The notes beneath the pieces are model-generated. The model ran no database searches, was not told the DNA's origin, and saw nothing but the letters and a program-made list of their open reading frames with translations. A DNA stretch of 64,000 nucleotides from Sabulitectum sp964604135 (GTDB lineage: Bacteria; Fermentibacterota; Fermentibacteria; Fermentibacterales; JCC-6): NCBI GenBank assembly GCA_964604135.1, contig CAZRXU010000001.1, positions 19,319-83,318 of the forward strand. Reading direction: 5' to 3'. Positions 41,715 through 51,242 of this stretch are shown piece after piece. A program made the translations under genes and the position numbers. Positions within the stretch are counted from its first letter, which is position 1; the number at the start of each line of letters is the position of its first letter.

Positions 41715-42737
41715 GTGCAGAACACAATGGAGTTTCTTATGCAGCTTCTCAGAACGAGGAGCGTTACAGGGAACACGGATATGGTACTTGAGATTGTAAA
41801 AAACCGCATGACTTCCCTGGGCCTTAAAGTTATAGTGACCAACAAAGGCTCCCTGATTGCATCTATGGAAGGGACAACAGACGATTCTGCTGTTATCAGT
41901 GCGCACCTGGATACTCTTGGAGCTGTAGTGTCAAAGATTGAGACTGGTGGAAAACTGAAGTACCATATCGTGGGTGGGTTTACTGCCAGCAGCATAGAGG
42001 GCGAATACTGCTCGGTTGAAACATTTTCAGGTAAGCTGATTCCCGGTACGATTCTTTATAAAAACACCTCGGTTCATGTACACGGCAGGGAAAAAAGCAG
42101 CGCGAAAAGATCACACGAAGACATGTACATAAGGCTTGATGATAAAGCAGGTTCTTCTGAAGAGGTAATAAAGCTTGGTGTGAGCGTAGGAAACTACATA
42201 CATTTTGAGCCAAGAGCTCAGCATCTGGACACAGGTTACGTAAAGAGCCGTCACATTGACGACAAAGCCGGAGTAGCTGTGCTTGTGGCAGCAGCAGAAA
42301 GACTTGTTAAAATGAAGGTAAAACCCCAGAGGAACATCCATTTCCTGTTTACAGTTCATGAGGAGGTTGGTCACGGTGCAGCAGGTTGGCTTCCGGAAAA
42401 TGTTTCCGACTTTCTGGCTGTAGACATGGGTGTGTGCGGTGCAGACCAGACTTCAGATGAAAGAAAAGTAACCGTGTGCGCAGCAGACAGTTCCGGTCCG
42501 TACAACTATGAGCTCACGAAACATCTCATCAACCTGTCGGAAATGAATGGTATTCCATATGTTGTGGATACTTTTCCGTTCTACGGGTCCGATGCCGGAG
42601 CTGCAATGAGAATGGGGCTTGATGCAAGGCACGCTCTCGTGGGGCCTGGTGTTGATACCTCACACTCAATTGAGAGAACACACGAAGAGGCAATCAAGGC
42701 AACAATCGATCTGGTAACGATCTTTGCTATGGAGTAA
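41715..42737 (+). CDS. M42-family metallopeptidase
   Basis: 340 aa, GTG start with AAAGGAAA upstream. M42 (glutamyl aminopeptidase/TET) enzymes form large cytosolic shells that trim peptides. Metal ligands are seen in SAHLDTLGA, SRHIDDKAGV, VHEEVGHGA, AVDMGVCG and DTSHSIERTH. The catalytic Glu is the first of the EEVG pair. Related M42 proteins annotated as endoglucanase are misnamed. The 3' end overlaps gmhB by 11 bases on the opposite strand. Confidence 0.9.
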   Translation: MQNTMEFLMQLLRTRSVTGNTDMVLEIVKNRMTSLGLKVIVTNKGSLIASMEGTTDDSAVISAHLDTLGAVVSKIETGGKLKYHIVGGFTASSIEGEYCSVETFSGKLIPGTILYKNTSVHVHGREKSSAKRSHEDMYIRLDDKAGSSEEVIKLGVSVGNYIHFEPRAQHLDTGYVKSRHIDDKAGVAVLVAAAERLVKMKVKPQRNIHFLFTVHEEVGHGAAGWLPENVSDFLAVDMGVCGADQTSDERKVTVCAADSSGPYNYELTKHLINLSEMNGIPYVVDTFPFYGSDAGAAMRMGLDARHALVGPGVDTSHSIERTHEEAIKATIDLVTIFAME

Positions 42738-43272
42738 GAATCAGTCTGACGGCAGATATCACAGAGTCAGTTACATAATCGGGAAGGGGAAGGTTTTCTG
42801 TGGTTATCTTCTCGAGCTGAGTCTGTCCACGCCCGGAAAGAACCAGTACTGTTTTAAGACCAGCCCTTCTTCCAAGCTCCATATCACTTTCAGCGTCACC
42901 TATCATCCAACCACCGGAAGGCAGGTTAAGCTCGTGTCTGGCCTGGTTAATCATGCCAGTCTCGGGTTTTCTGCAACCACATTTTTCGTTGGGGCGGTGG
43001 GGGCAGTAGTAGATGGCTGCGTCGTTTACACCAGCTGCAGCAAAGGCACTTTGAAGCACATCATGGATAAGCTCAACATCTTCAGCAGTGTAGAGCCCTC
43101 TGCCTATACCCGACTGGTTTGTAACAACAATGATTCGGTGACCCGCCCTGTGAAGAGATGCAATGGCGGCTACAGCTCCGGGATATGGCCTCCACTCTGA
43201 GGGGCTTTTTACATAGTCGGCTCTGTTTTCGTTTATAACTCCGTCTCTGTCCAGAAAAATAGGAAGCTTCAT
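42727..43272 (-). CDS. gmhB: D-glycero-D-manno-heptose 1,7-bisphosphate 7-phosphatase
   Basis: 181 aa HAD phosphatase. FLDRDGVINEN holds the nucleophile Asp8 and acid/base Asp10; TNQSGIGRG and GDAESDMELG are the other motifs. The zinc loop of GmhB is present: Cys90, His92, Cys98 and Cys100. It makes heptose-1-phosphate for the LPS core, consistent with GT9 enzymes in the window. Its ATG overlaps the stop of the epimerase gene. Histidinol-phosphate phosphatase is a less likely alternative. Confidence 0.9.
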   Translation of the reverse strand: MKLPIFLDRDGVINENRADYVKSPSEWRPYPGAVAAIASLHRAGHRIIVVTNQSGIGRGLYTAEDVELIHDVLQSAFAAAGVNDAAIYYCPHRPNEKCGCRKPETGMINQARHELNLPSGGWMIGDAESDMELGRRAGLKTVLVLSGRGQTQLEKITTENLPLPDYVTDSVISAVRLILTP

Positions 43273-44207
43273 CGGGAAACTCTGGTTCTGTGGTACTCAA
43301 CAAGGTCTTTAAGACCTTCCTCAAAAGGGATTTCAGCTTTCCAGTTAAGGAGGGAGTTTGCTTTTGTCGGATCAAGAGCAACTTTCAGTATTTCCTCTGC
43401 AAGCGCCGGGCCGTACGAAGGCTTAAGATCGGTGCCCACGTATCCCCGGATGATCCTGTCAAGCTCTTCCACAGAGCTTCCCTTTCCCCAGCCAATATTG
43501 AATATCTCTCCGTCAATGTCTGAGCGCGATAGATCCATGGCAGCCTGATTTGCTTTGGCAATATCCTTCACATGAACGTAATCACGGAGCTGCTGACCGT
43601 CTCCATTGATAACGGGGGCTTCACCGCGAAGGTACTTCACGGTAAATATCGCTGTTACACCGGCCTCGCCGAATGGGTTCTGCCTGGGGCCGTAAACATT
43701 CGGGTATCTGAGTACTACGTAGTTAAGTTTGTAGAGGTATCTGTACAGGAAGAGGTAGTGTTCCACCGTGTGCTTGCTTATTCCGTAGTGGCAGATGGGG
43801 TTTATCGGGTGGTCTTCCCTTACGGGGATGTACTGAGGTTCGCCGTATACTGCTCCGCCTGTTGATGCGTACACAACCCTCTTTACATTGCCTTTAATAG
43901 CGGCTTCAAGAATGTTCAGCGTTCCCTTGATGTTTACATCGGCGTCAAACTGGGGTTCTCTCACAGATCTGCGGACATCCATCTGAGCAGCATGATGGCA
44001 CACAATATCGAAGCCGCCGTTTTCAATGAGCCCGGCAGCATCTTCCGACCTAACATCCAGCTCGTGAAGGGTGATACCGTCTGAAATATTGTCTTTGAAC
44101 CCGGTGGACAGATCGTCGAGAACATGCACGGAATGACCGGCTTCCATAAGGGTGTCTGCGATGTTGGATCCGATAAAACCTGCTCCGCCTGTGATGAGAA
44201 TTTTCAA
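43269..44207 (-). CDS. NAD-dependent nucleotide-sugar epimerase/dehydratase (GalE-like)
   Basis: 312 aa from a TTG with GGAGG seven bases upstream, which gives the standard N terminus KILITGGAGFIGSNIADTL. The short-chain reductase triad includes Ser/Thr in ASTGGAVYG and Tyr-x3-Lys in YGISKHTVEHY. Substrate motifs (RYPNVYGPRQNPFGEAG, VHVKDIAKA) fit UDP-glucose 4-epimerases and related enzymes. Likely role is a sugar nucleotide for LPS or capsule. It is co-transcribed with gmhB. Confidence 0.88.
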   Translation of the reverse strand: MKILITGGAGFIGSNIADTLMEAGHSVHVLDDLSTGFKDNISDGITLHELDVRSEDAAGLIENGGFDIVCHHAAQMDVRRSVREPQFDADVNIKGTLNILEAAIKGNVKRVVYASTGGAVYGEPQYIPVREDHPINPICHYGISKHTVEHYLFLYRYLYKLNYVVLRYPNVYGPRQNPFGEAGVTAIFTVKYLRGEAPVINGDGQQLRDYVHVKDIAKANQAAMDLSRSDIDGEIFNIGWGKGSSVEELDRIIRGYVGTDLKPSYGPALAEEILKVALDPTKANSLLNWKAEIPFEEGLKDLVEYHRTRVSR

Positions 44208-44288
44208 GTGTAAACCTCCGTGATTGGTTCTAAGCAATACTGCAATGGGCGAATATACCAAAGATAGACCTTGCATGTTGTTCCCTTT

Positions 44289-44294
44289 TATAAT
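44289..44294 (+). promoter_or_regulatory. Minus-10 element upstream of ddl
   Basis: A perfect TATAAT 30 bases before the ddl ATG in the divergent gap with the epimerase gene. No good minus-35 hexamer stands at 16-18 bases, so an activator may be needed. Confidence 0.35.
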
Positions 44295-44323
44295 CACCAC
44301 TACCGGCAGACAAGGAGGTTTTC

Positions 44324-45358
44324 ATGAGGGTTCTGGTTGTGTCCGGCGGAAGATCGGCCGAAAGGGAGATAAGTCTTCGATCCGCCAGGTGGGTGTTGGG
44401 AGAGCTCGAGGCGGCGGGGCACGTAGTTCTGGGGGTAACTATAAGCAGTGAAGGAATATGGACACCTGCTGAATCGTCTGGAAGCCTATCGATTGAGGCA
44501 GGCTGTTTTCCTTGGAAGCTGGTATCTAACGGGAAAGAAGTTGTTTTTGATGTGGTGTTTCCTGTTCTGCACGGTGTCTACGGTGAAGATGGTACTGTGC
44601 AGGGGATGTGTGCCACTGCAGGATGGCCTTGTGCCGGTACTCCAGTTATGGGCTCTGCTGTTGCCATAGAGAAAAACACGCTGAAGAACCTGGCTTCAAA
44701 GGCGGGTATTCCAGTGGTTCCATGGGTGTTTATTGACGAAAGTACAGAACTTTCAGCTGAAGCATTGATAGACGATATTGCCGCTCTTGGCTTTCCACTG
44801 TTTGTAAAACCTTCCCGTCTTGGTTCAAGTGTTGGAGTGGGGAAGGCGGAAAACGCTGAAGAGCTGGCTAGAGCAATACAGCAGGCGTTAAACTACGACT
44901 CTATGATTCTTGTCGAAAAGGCGGTGGAATCTCCCAGAGAAATTGAAGTCAGCGTGATTGGTAACGGTGCTCAGGTATTCAGTTCTCTGCCGGGGGAGGT
45001 ACTTCCAGAGAGAGAGTGGTACGATTACACGGCAAAGTATGTAAGCGGCGATTCAAAGCTGGCTGTTCCTGCTGATCTTTCCGATGCAGTGCAGCAGAAT
45101 ATCCGGATGATGGCCGTAAAGGTCTTTCGTCTGCTGGGCAGCCGGGGGTTTGCCAGGGTGGATTTTTTTGTAAATGAAAACGGTATCTGGCTTAATGAGG
45201 TAAACACTATTCCCGGTTTTACAAGTGTAAGCATGTTTCCCAAACTGTGGGCGGCAACCGGAATGAATTCTGAAAAGTTGCTAAGTTTTATTCTAGAGGA
45301 GGCTGTTTCAAGAGATGAATACGGTTTGGGAAGGGAAAACGATGAACTGCAGTCTTGA
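44324..45358 (+). CDS. ddl: D-alanine--D-alanine ligase
   Basis: 344 aa, ATG after AAGGAGG. It makes the D-Ala-D-Ala dipeptide of peptidoglycan. The N-terminal VVSGGRSAEREISLRSA, the ATP-grasp FPLFVKPSRLGSSVGVGK, PREIEVSVIG and NEVNTIPGFTSVSMFPKL are all present. It opens a long operon with LPS genes. The last 17 bases overlap the start of the threonine aldolase gene. Confidence 0.95.
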   Translation: MRVLVVSGGRSAEREISLRSARWVLGELEAAGHVVLGVTISSEGIWTPAESSGSLSIEAGCFPWKLVSNGKEVVFDVVFPVLHGVYGEDGTVQGMCATAGWPCAGTPVMGSAVAIEKNTLKNLASKAGIPVVPWVFIDESTELSAEALIDDIAALGFPLFVKPSRLGSSVGVGKAENAEELARAIQQALNYDSMILVEKAVESPREIEVSVIGNGAQVFSSLPGEVLPEREWYDYTAKYVSGDSKLAVPADLSDAVQQNIRMMAVKVFRLLGSRGFARVDFFVNENGIWLNEVNTIPGFTSVSMFPKLWAATGMNSEKLLSFILEEAVSRDEYGLGRENDELQS

Positions 45359-46367
45359 ACTGAGAAGCGATACTTTCTCAATACCAACCGATCCCATGAG
45401 AAATGCCATGGCGCAGGCTGAAGTAGGCGATGACGTTTTCAGGGAAGACCCTACAATAAACTCGCTGGAGCAGAGAGTAGCAGAGCTTCTTGGGAAACAG
45501 GCCGCTCTTTTTGTGCCGTCGGGAACAATGGGAAACGGGCTTGCAATCAGGTCTCTTGTTTCCCCGGGGCAACGCGTGCTCTGCGGATCGAAGAGCCATG
45601 TTTACAATTTCGAGGGTGATCAGTTCGCCCTTAACTGCGGTATTCAGATGCACAGGCTTGATGAAGAAGCCAGCGGTATGATACCGTATGAAAAGATACA
45701 GACTGCCCTTGAAATACCCAAGAACATACACCGTGCTCCGGTAGCTGTTCTGGCACTTGAGAACACTCACAATTTTCAGGGAGGAACAATACTGCCGCAG
45801 AATGAAGTTGTGGAAGCATGTTCCCTTGCCCGTTCAAGAGGTGTCCGAACATACCTTGACGGAGCGCGTCTGTGGCATACCCATGCAGCCACAGGGATTC
45901 CACTGAATGAGCTGGTGCTGCCGTTCGATATGGTCTCGCTGTGTTTTTCCAAAGCTCTGGGTGCTCCTGTCGGTTCAATAGTTGCAGGATCTTTTGACCT
46001 TGTAGATAGAGCCAGATGGTTCAGGAAGAGGATGGGCGGCGGAATGAGACAGGCAGGTATTCTGGGTGCTGCATGTCACTACGCTCTTGACCACAATCTG
46101 CCCAGGCTGGAGATTACCCATGAATACGCCATGAAGCTGGCCGAAGCATTCAGATCCAGGGGCAGGTTCGGGGTTACCAGGGTGGATACTAATATTGTTA
46201 TACTGAAAACACAGCAGGGTAAGGCTGCAGACCTTGCTTCAAAACTTGCTGAGCTGAACATTGCCGTTCTGGCAATAGACAGCAGTTCTGTGCGTTTTGT
46301 AACACATCTTTCTTTGGATCCTGAATGTGTGGACGAAGCTGCAGAAACAATTGAAAGGGAGTTATAG
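45342..46367 (+). CDS. ltaE: Low-specificity L-threonine aldolase
   Basis: 341 aa from the ATG with AAGGGAA upstream. It is a PLP-dependent enzyme cleaving L-threonine/allo-threonine to glycine and acetaldehyde. The N-terminal LELRSDTFSIPTDPMRNAM, the phosphate-binding PSGTMGN, TYLDGARLW and the PLP lysine in LCFSKALGAPVGS are seen. It is odd in an envelope operon but the tight packing implies co-transcription. Confidence 0.93.
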   Translation: MNCSLELRSDTFSIPTDPMRNAMAQAEVGDDVFREDPTINSLEQRVAELLGKQAALFVPSGTMGNGLAIRSLVSPGQRVLCGSKSHVYNFEGDQFALNCGIQMHRLDEEASGMIPYEKIQTALEIPKNIHRAPVAVLALENTHNFQGGTILPQNEVVEACSLARSRGVRTYLDGARLWHTHAATGIPLNELVLPFDMVSLCFSKALGAPVGSIVAGSFDLVDRARWFRKRMGGGMRQAGILGAACHYALDHNLPRLEITHEYAMKLAEAFRSRGRFGVTRVDTNIVILKTQQGKAADLASKLAELNIAVLAIDSSSVRFVTHLSLDPECVDEAAETIEREL

Positions 46368-47285
46368 ATGAAAGCAGGAGTGACCGGAGTTGGTCATCTC
46401 GGTTTCCATCATGCCAGAATAATGAAAATTCTGGCTGATGAAGTAATGATTCACGACACAGATCCGGTTCGTCTGCAGAAAGTTTCAGAAGAACTTGGAA
46501 TTCGGGCAGCGAGTTCTGTTGAGGAGCTTGTTGAATGGGCAGATGCGCTTGACGTTTCCTGCACTACTTCCGCCCACTATGAAGTGGTGCAGACTGCTCT
46601 TAAAAAGGGTGTTCCTGTTCTTGTAGAGAAACCCATTGCAGCCACTGTGGAGCAGGGTACCGAGATGGTTGAAACAGCTGATGAAAAAGGTCTTGTGCTT
46701 GCAGTGGGGCACATAGAAAGGTTCAACCCCGCAATGATTGCAGTGAACAATGCCATACAGAAACCGATCTTCATGGAAGGTCACCGTCTGGCCGGTTTCA
46801 GTGTTCGCGCCACAGATGTTTCGGTTGTAATGGATCTGATGATACACGACATAGACATTGTTCTGTGGAAAGCGGCATCTCCTGTAGCCGAGATCCACGC
46901 CTCCGGTGTGCCGGTGCTTACAGAGACTGTGGATATTTGCAATGCCAGAATCCTGTTCGAGAACGGTGCTGTGGCAAACCTTACTGCCAGCAGAATTTCA
47001 GCAGCGCCCAAGAGAAAACTCCGCTTCTTCCAGAAGCACGGTTACGTGTCTGTAGACTTTGCTGCCCGGGAGGTAACAGCGCTGCAGCTCAAGGGTGGTT
47101 CAATAGTTCCCGTACCGGTAACCGTTCTGGAAAGTGATGCTCTCACAGCTGAAATCAGAAGCTTTTTAAGTGCGGTTACAGACAAAACACCTGTTGCTGT
47201 GTCCGGCAGGGAGGGGCTGAAAGCCCTTACTGCAGCAGCGGCAATACTGGAGAAATCCGAGAAGAGCATTCTCAACCTTCCATGA
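46368..47285 (+). CDS. Gfo/Idh/MocA-family oxidoreductase
   Basis: 305 aa, starting on the base after the previous stop. The NAD(P)-binding loop is GVTGVGHLGFHHARI and the family EKP motif is VPVLVEKPIAA; GHIERFNPAM lies in the catalytic region. Members of this type often sit next to lpxB in Gram-negative lipid A operons, but the substrate is not known. Its stop overlaps the lpxB ATG. Confidence 0.88.
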   Translation: MKAGVTGVGHLGFHHARIMKILADEVMIHDTDPVRLQKVSEELGIRAASSVEELVEWADALDVSCTTSAHYEVVQTALKKGVPVLVEKPIAATVEQGTEMVETADEKGLVLAVGHIERFNPAMIAVNNAIQKPIFMEGHRLAGFSVRATDVSVVMDLMIHDIDIVLWKAASPVAEIHASGVPVLTETVDICNARILFENGAVANLTASRISAAPKRKLRFFQKHGYVSVDFAAREVTALQLKGGSIVPVPVTVLESDALTAEIRSFLSAVTDKTPVAVSGREGLKALTAAAAILEKSEKSILNLP

Positions 47286-48379
47286 AACTGCTTGTATCCG
47301 CAGGAGAAGCTTCAGGAGACCAGAGGGCGGCAGAGGTTCTAGCCGTCCTTAACCGGACTGAACCGGTGAATGCTTTCGGCCTGGGAGGAAACATGCTTGC
47401 CGCCGGGGGAATGAAAGTCAACCATCACTTAAGCAGTTATGCGGTTATGGGATTCGGAGAAATACTGTTTTCTCTGGGAAAATTTCTTAAACTGGAAAAA
47501 AGTCTCAAAGCTCTGTGCCTGAGGGAACAACCGGATTGTGTTCTTCTTGTGGACTACCCTGGATTCAACATGCGTTTCGGCAGGTGGGCAAAGAAGCACG
47601 GTTTTCCTGTGGTGCACTACGTTGCTCCGCAGATGTGGGCATGGGGTGCGTGGCGCGCACGGAAACTGAAGAAGAGCACACACATCCTGCTTACACTGTT
47701 TGCCTTCGAAGTTCCTTTCTTCAGAAGCAGAGGGATAAAAGCAGTGTTTACAGGGCATCCGCTGAAAAAGCTCATACCGGTTCCCTTGCCAGGAGGTGAT
47801 GCACTGGGTTTACTGCCTGGAAGCAGACATCAGGAGGTACACTATCTGCTGCCGTCAATGCTTGAGGCCTTTAAAACTCTTCGCGCAAGAGGGGTTGTAA
47901 ACAAGGCACTGGTTGCTGTTTCAGCACACATTAACAGAGACATATACGCTGAAGCTGAAGCCACACAGGGTGTGGAGCTTGTCACGGGAACGAAGAAAGT
48001 ACTTGCAGGTTCACGTGCTGCACTGGTGTGTTCCGGTACTGCCACACTGGAAACCGCACTCTCTGGTGTTCCGTTCGTTGTGTGCTACAGAACCGGTGCC
48101 TTTAGCTACGCACTTGCAAAGCTCCTGGTGAAGGGTGTTAAAAGAATTGGTCTTGCAAACATCATCGCCGGAACAGATGTGGCCGCAGAGCTGATACAGA
48201 ACGATGTTACACCGCAGAACATCATCAGCCGTATTGAACCTCTGTTAAGCAGCAGAACTGCAGCAGAAGTTGCCCGAAAAAAGTTCCTGCTTGTTGGAGA
48301 TGCCCTGGGTAACGGAGATCCTGCCGGGAACGCTGCTGCTGCAATACTGGAATTTGTTAGGGAATTCGATGAGAGATGA
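47282..48379 (+). CDS. lpxB: Lipid A disaccharide synthase
   Basis: 365 aa GT19 enzyme joining UDP-diacylglucosamine and lipid X. Signatures: VSAGEASGDQRAAEVL, DYPGFNMRFGRWAKK, HYVAPQMWAWGAWR, TGHPL, LLPGSRHQEV and CSGTATLETALSGVPFVVCYR. It is followed with an 11-base overlap by the acyltransferase-Kdo transferase fusion, then lpxK, giving a compact late lipid A set. Confidence 0.96.
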   Translation: MKLLVSAGEASGDQRAAEVLAVLNRTEPVNAFGLGGNMLAAGGMKVNHHLSSYAVMGFGEILFSLGKFLKLEKSLKALCLREQPDCVLLVDYPGFNMRFGRWAKKHGFPVVHYVAPQMWAWGAWRARKLKKSTHILLTLFAFEVPFFRSRGIKAVFTGHPLKKLIPVPLPGGDALGLLPGSRHQEVHYLLPSMLEAFKTLRARGVVNKALVAVSAHINRDIYAEAEATQGVELVTGTKKVLAGSRAALVCSGTATLETALSGVPFVVCYRTGAFSYALAKLLVKGVKRIGLANIIAGTDVAAELIQNDVTPQNIISRIEPLLSSRTAAEVARKKFLLVGDALGNGDPAGNAAAAILEFVREFDER

Positions 48380-50150
48380 AACAGCAGGCTCTGCAGCACG
48401 AATTGTTCTGAGTCTGCTTGGTAAGTCATGGAGAATTTCAAGACTGAAGCCTGTAACAGGTCTCTGGAGCAGTTCTGCTCTGTTTGCCCTGTGGCACAGT
48501 GTTCAGCTGCCACTGATGTATACCCACAGAAAAAAGGGGGTACGGCTGCTTATAAGCCGCAGCAGAGATGGATCACTTGTTTCCGCCCTTGGCAGAAAAA
48601 TGGGATTCGGGATAGTAAGGGGTTCATCCAGCAGAGGAGGGGCTTCAGCGGCCCGTGAGATAGTTAAGGTTCTTCGCGCGGGGAATCAGGTGGCAATTAC
48701 TCCCGACGGCCCTAAAGGGCCCCCGGAGGCGGTAAAGAAGGGAGTTTCTCTTATTGCCCGGAGGGCTGGTGTTCCAGTGGTTCCCTGTGGTGTTTCCGCG
48801 TTTCCTGCACTTCACCTTAAAAGCTGGGACAGGTTTACAATACCGATTCCTTTTGCAAGGGTGGTTATCAGCGAAGGCAGGCCGATTATGCCTGAAAGGT
48901 GTACGCAGTACACACTGAACGCAGCTATCAACTCAGAGGCGAGGCGAGCGGAGCTTATTACAAGCCCTGCAGCGTCTGTTTCTATCGGCATCATAAAAGC
49001 AATTGCATTCCTGCTGACTCCACTTGCAGAGCTTGTTCTTGTGTTCAGACCAGGGAGCGAGCGCAGGGAGCGTAGAGGTATCGTTCTGGAAAACACTAGC
49101 AGGCCGGTGTGGCTGCATGGTTCAAGTCTGGGCGAGCTTAAAGGGTTGATGCCTGTCATCGATATTTTCAAGGCTGAAGTCATTCCCTTCTTCGTTACTT
49201 GCTCAACTCCTGCTGCAAGGGAATTCCTGGAAAAGGAGAAACTCCCGGGTGCTTTTCAACCACTAGACACTTCTGCAGCAGTATCACGGTTTCTGAACAA
49301 CATTAAACCAAGTGCGCTTATTCTTGCTGAAACCGAATTCTGGCCGATCCTTCTGCACGAAACAATTTCAAGAGGTATTACGGCAGGAATGGTAAACGCC
49401 AGGCTATCTGCAAAGAGTGCATCACGTTACAGACTGATAAAACCCCTGTTCAGCAGAACACTCCGGTGTTTCAGAGGTATTCTTGCAAGGTCAAAGGCGG
49501 ATTCCGACAGGTTCCTGAAGCTCGGTGTAACAGCCGAAACTGCAGGTGACGGTAAATCTGCAGTGAAACCTGAACCGGCAGACCCAGCGTGGATGAAGAG
49601 AATAAAAAAAGGAAGCAACGGAATTTTAGTTGCAGGCTCAACAAGGAGTGGTGAGGAGCGGGTACTGCTGGAGATGGCCAGGATAGCAGGGCTTACGCCT
49701 GTAATAGTTCCAAGACATGCCAGTCGCGTGGCAGCGGTTGTTGCCCTTGCAGATAAGGCAGGGTTCAAACCTGATCTCTGGTCGGAAAACCCTGCAGACT
49801 CAGCGTGCCTGATAGTCGATGTCAGGGGTATTCTTGCATCTCTCTACAGCCTTGCAGATATAGCTTTTGTAGGGGGAACACTTGCACCTGTGGGAGGGCA
49901 CAACATTCTTGAACCGCTTGCCCACGGTGTTTCAGTTATCGTAGGGCCTGAACACTTTCATTTTACCGATGTTGTGAAGCATGCCACAAGGAACAATATT
50001 TGCAGGGTGTTTTCCGATGTGGAAAGTGGTGTTTCCGCCATTGATAAACTGCTGAGCCTTAAGTCGGAAAAGATCAGTTTTGATTACGGCGGTGAACTGT
50101 TTACGGGTAAACTAAGAGAACTTCTACAGAAAATGGATATAGTGCAGTAA
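48369..50150 (+). CDS. Fusion of DUF374 acyltransferase-like domain and Kdo transferase (KdtA/WaaA)
   Basis: 593 aa. Residues 1-200 are a DUF374-type acyltransferase-like domain (LISRSRDGSLVSALGRKMG, VRGSSSRGG, PDGPKGPPEAVKKG). Residues about 225-593 are Kdo transferase: WLHGSSLGELKG, LILAETEFWPILL, NARLSAKSASRY and FVGGTLAPVGGHNILEPLAHG. KdtA adds Kdo to lipid IVA. The fusion is continuous in one frame with no internal start needed. The two parts are normally separate adjacent genes, so both may act on the same lipid A precursor. Confidence 0.9.
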   Translation: MRDETAGSAARIVLSLLGKSWRISRLKPVTGLWSSSALFALWHSVQLPLMYTHRKKGVRLLISRSRDGSLVSALGRKMGFGIVRGSSSRGGASAAREIVKVLRAGNQVAITPDGPKGPPEAVKKGVSLIARRAGVPVVPCGVSAFPALHLKSWDRFTIPIPFARVVISEGRPIMPERCTQYTLNAAINSEARRAELITSPAASVSIGIIKAIAFLLTPLAELVLVFRPGSERRERRGIVLENTSRPVWLHGSSLGELKGLMPVIDIFKAEVIPFFVTCSTPAAREFLEKEKLPGAFQPLDTSAAVSRFLNNIKPSALILAETEFWPILLHETISRGITAGMVNARLSAKSASRYRLIKPLFSRTLRCFRGILARSKADSDRFLKLGVTAETAGDGKSAVKPEPADPAWMKRIKKGSNGILVAGSTRSGEERVLLEMARIAGLTPVIVPRHASRVAAVVALADKAGFKPDLWSENPADSACLIVDVRGILASLYSLADIAFVGGTLAPVGGHNILEPLAHGVSVIVGPEHFHFTDVVKHATRNNICRVFSDVESGVSAIDKLLSLKSEKISFDYGGELFTGKLRELLQKMDIVQ

Positions 50151-50159
50151 GGTGGAACT

Positions 50160-51242
50160 ATGCGTCTTGACGAATTGCACAGAAATCTGACAGAGAGAGA
50201 AGGCTACTGGCTCTGGGGTGCCTGGTTTCTTCAGCCGGTGGCGTTTCTGTACTCTGTGGCTGCAGCATTTCACCGTTTTCTTTACGCGAAGGGCCTGCTG
50301 CCTGTTCGTTCTTTCAATACCGTGGTGGTGAGCATAGGCAACATCGAGGTGGGAGGCGTTGGCAAAACCCCTGTAACCATCAGAATTGCCCGCAGTCTCT
50401 CCAAAATGGGAATAAGAACTGCCGTTGTATGTAAAAATATGTCACCTGGAAGCGTTCCTCCCATCGCTGTTCGTCAGGGCAACGCTTCAGGGGGCCCGTC
50501 TCTCAGTGACGAGGCTGTTCTGCTGGGCAAACTGCTGGGCAGTTCGTGTTCTGTGTACACAGCAGGAGACAAAACCGCTGCTGTGGAGCGAGCAGTGAGG
50601 GAGATGAAACCCGAAGTGGTCATAATCGACGACGGGTTTCAACACCATAAGTTGAAGAAAGACATCAATATAGTTGTTCTCAATGCCGACCATCCATTCG
50701 GCCAGGGGGGTGTTCTGCCAACTGGTACTTTAAGGGAATCTTCCAGGGCTCTGTCTCATGCTGACTACCTGTGGATTAACGGGGTTACATCAGACGCGCA
50801 GCTGTCTCTTGCCAGAAGGCTTGTTTCAGGCAGAAACTGGAAAGCACCTTTCGTTCCAAGCAGTGTTGTTCCCGGGAAACCTCAGCTGTACGACGGAACA
50901 ACAGACAGAATCGGAAAGGTTGTTGCTTTCTGCGGCATAGGCAAGCCCCAGGGCTTCAGGAGCACACTGGAAAAAACAGGGTTTGAGATAGCAAAGTTCC
51001 ACATATACCCAGATCACTGGAACTACACGGAAAGCGATACAAAGCACCTTCTGGAAAGTCTTAGAAAGTCTTCAGCAGACTATCTCATCACCACAGAGAA
51101 AGATGCTGCCAGACTTGGCCCTGTTGCGGTAAAAACAATGGAACTGAGGGTTCTTCCAATAAGGCTGTCTGTGCTTGACCGGTCTGCCGAGGAAGAGCTG
51201 CTGGGCAGCATACTGGAGCTGACAGGGGGGAACCGTGACTAA
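50160..51242 (+). CDS. lpxK: Tetraacyldisaccharide 4'-kinase
   Basis: 360 aa. The N-terminal membrane-associating helix is followed by the LpxK P-loop SIGNIEVGGVGKTPVT. Further motifs: SDEAVLLG, IIDDGFQHHKLKKDINIVV and ITTEKDAARLG. It phosphorylates the lipid A disaccharide to lipid IVA, the substrate of the Kdo transferase encoded just upstream. The nadB start overlaps its end by 8 bases. Confidence 0.95.
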   Translation: MRLDELHRNLTEREGYWLWGAWFLQPVAFLYSVAAAFHRFLYAKGLLPVRSFNTVVVSIGNIEVGGVGKTPVTIRIARSLSKMGIRTAVVCKNMSPGSVPPIAVRQGNASGGPSLSDEAVLLGKLLGSSCSVYTAGDKTAAVERAVREMKPEVVIIDDGFQHHKLKKDINIVVLNADHPFGQGGVLPTGTLRESSRALSHADYLWINGVTSDAQLSLARRLVSGRNWKAPFVPSSVVPGKPQLYDGTTDRIGKVVAFCGIGKPQGFRSTLEKTGFEIAKFHIYPDHWNYTESDTKHLLESLRKSSADYLITTEKDAARLGPVAVKTMELRVLPIRLSVLDRSAEEELLGSILELTGGNRD

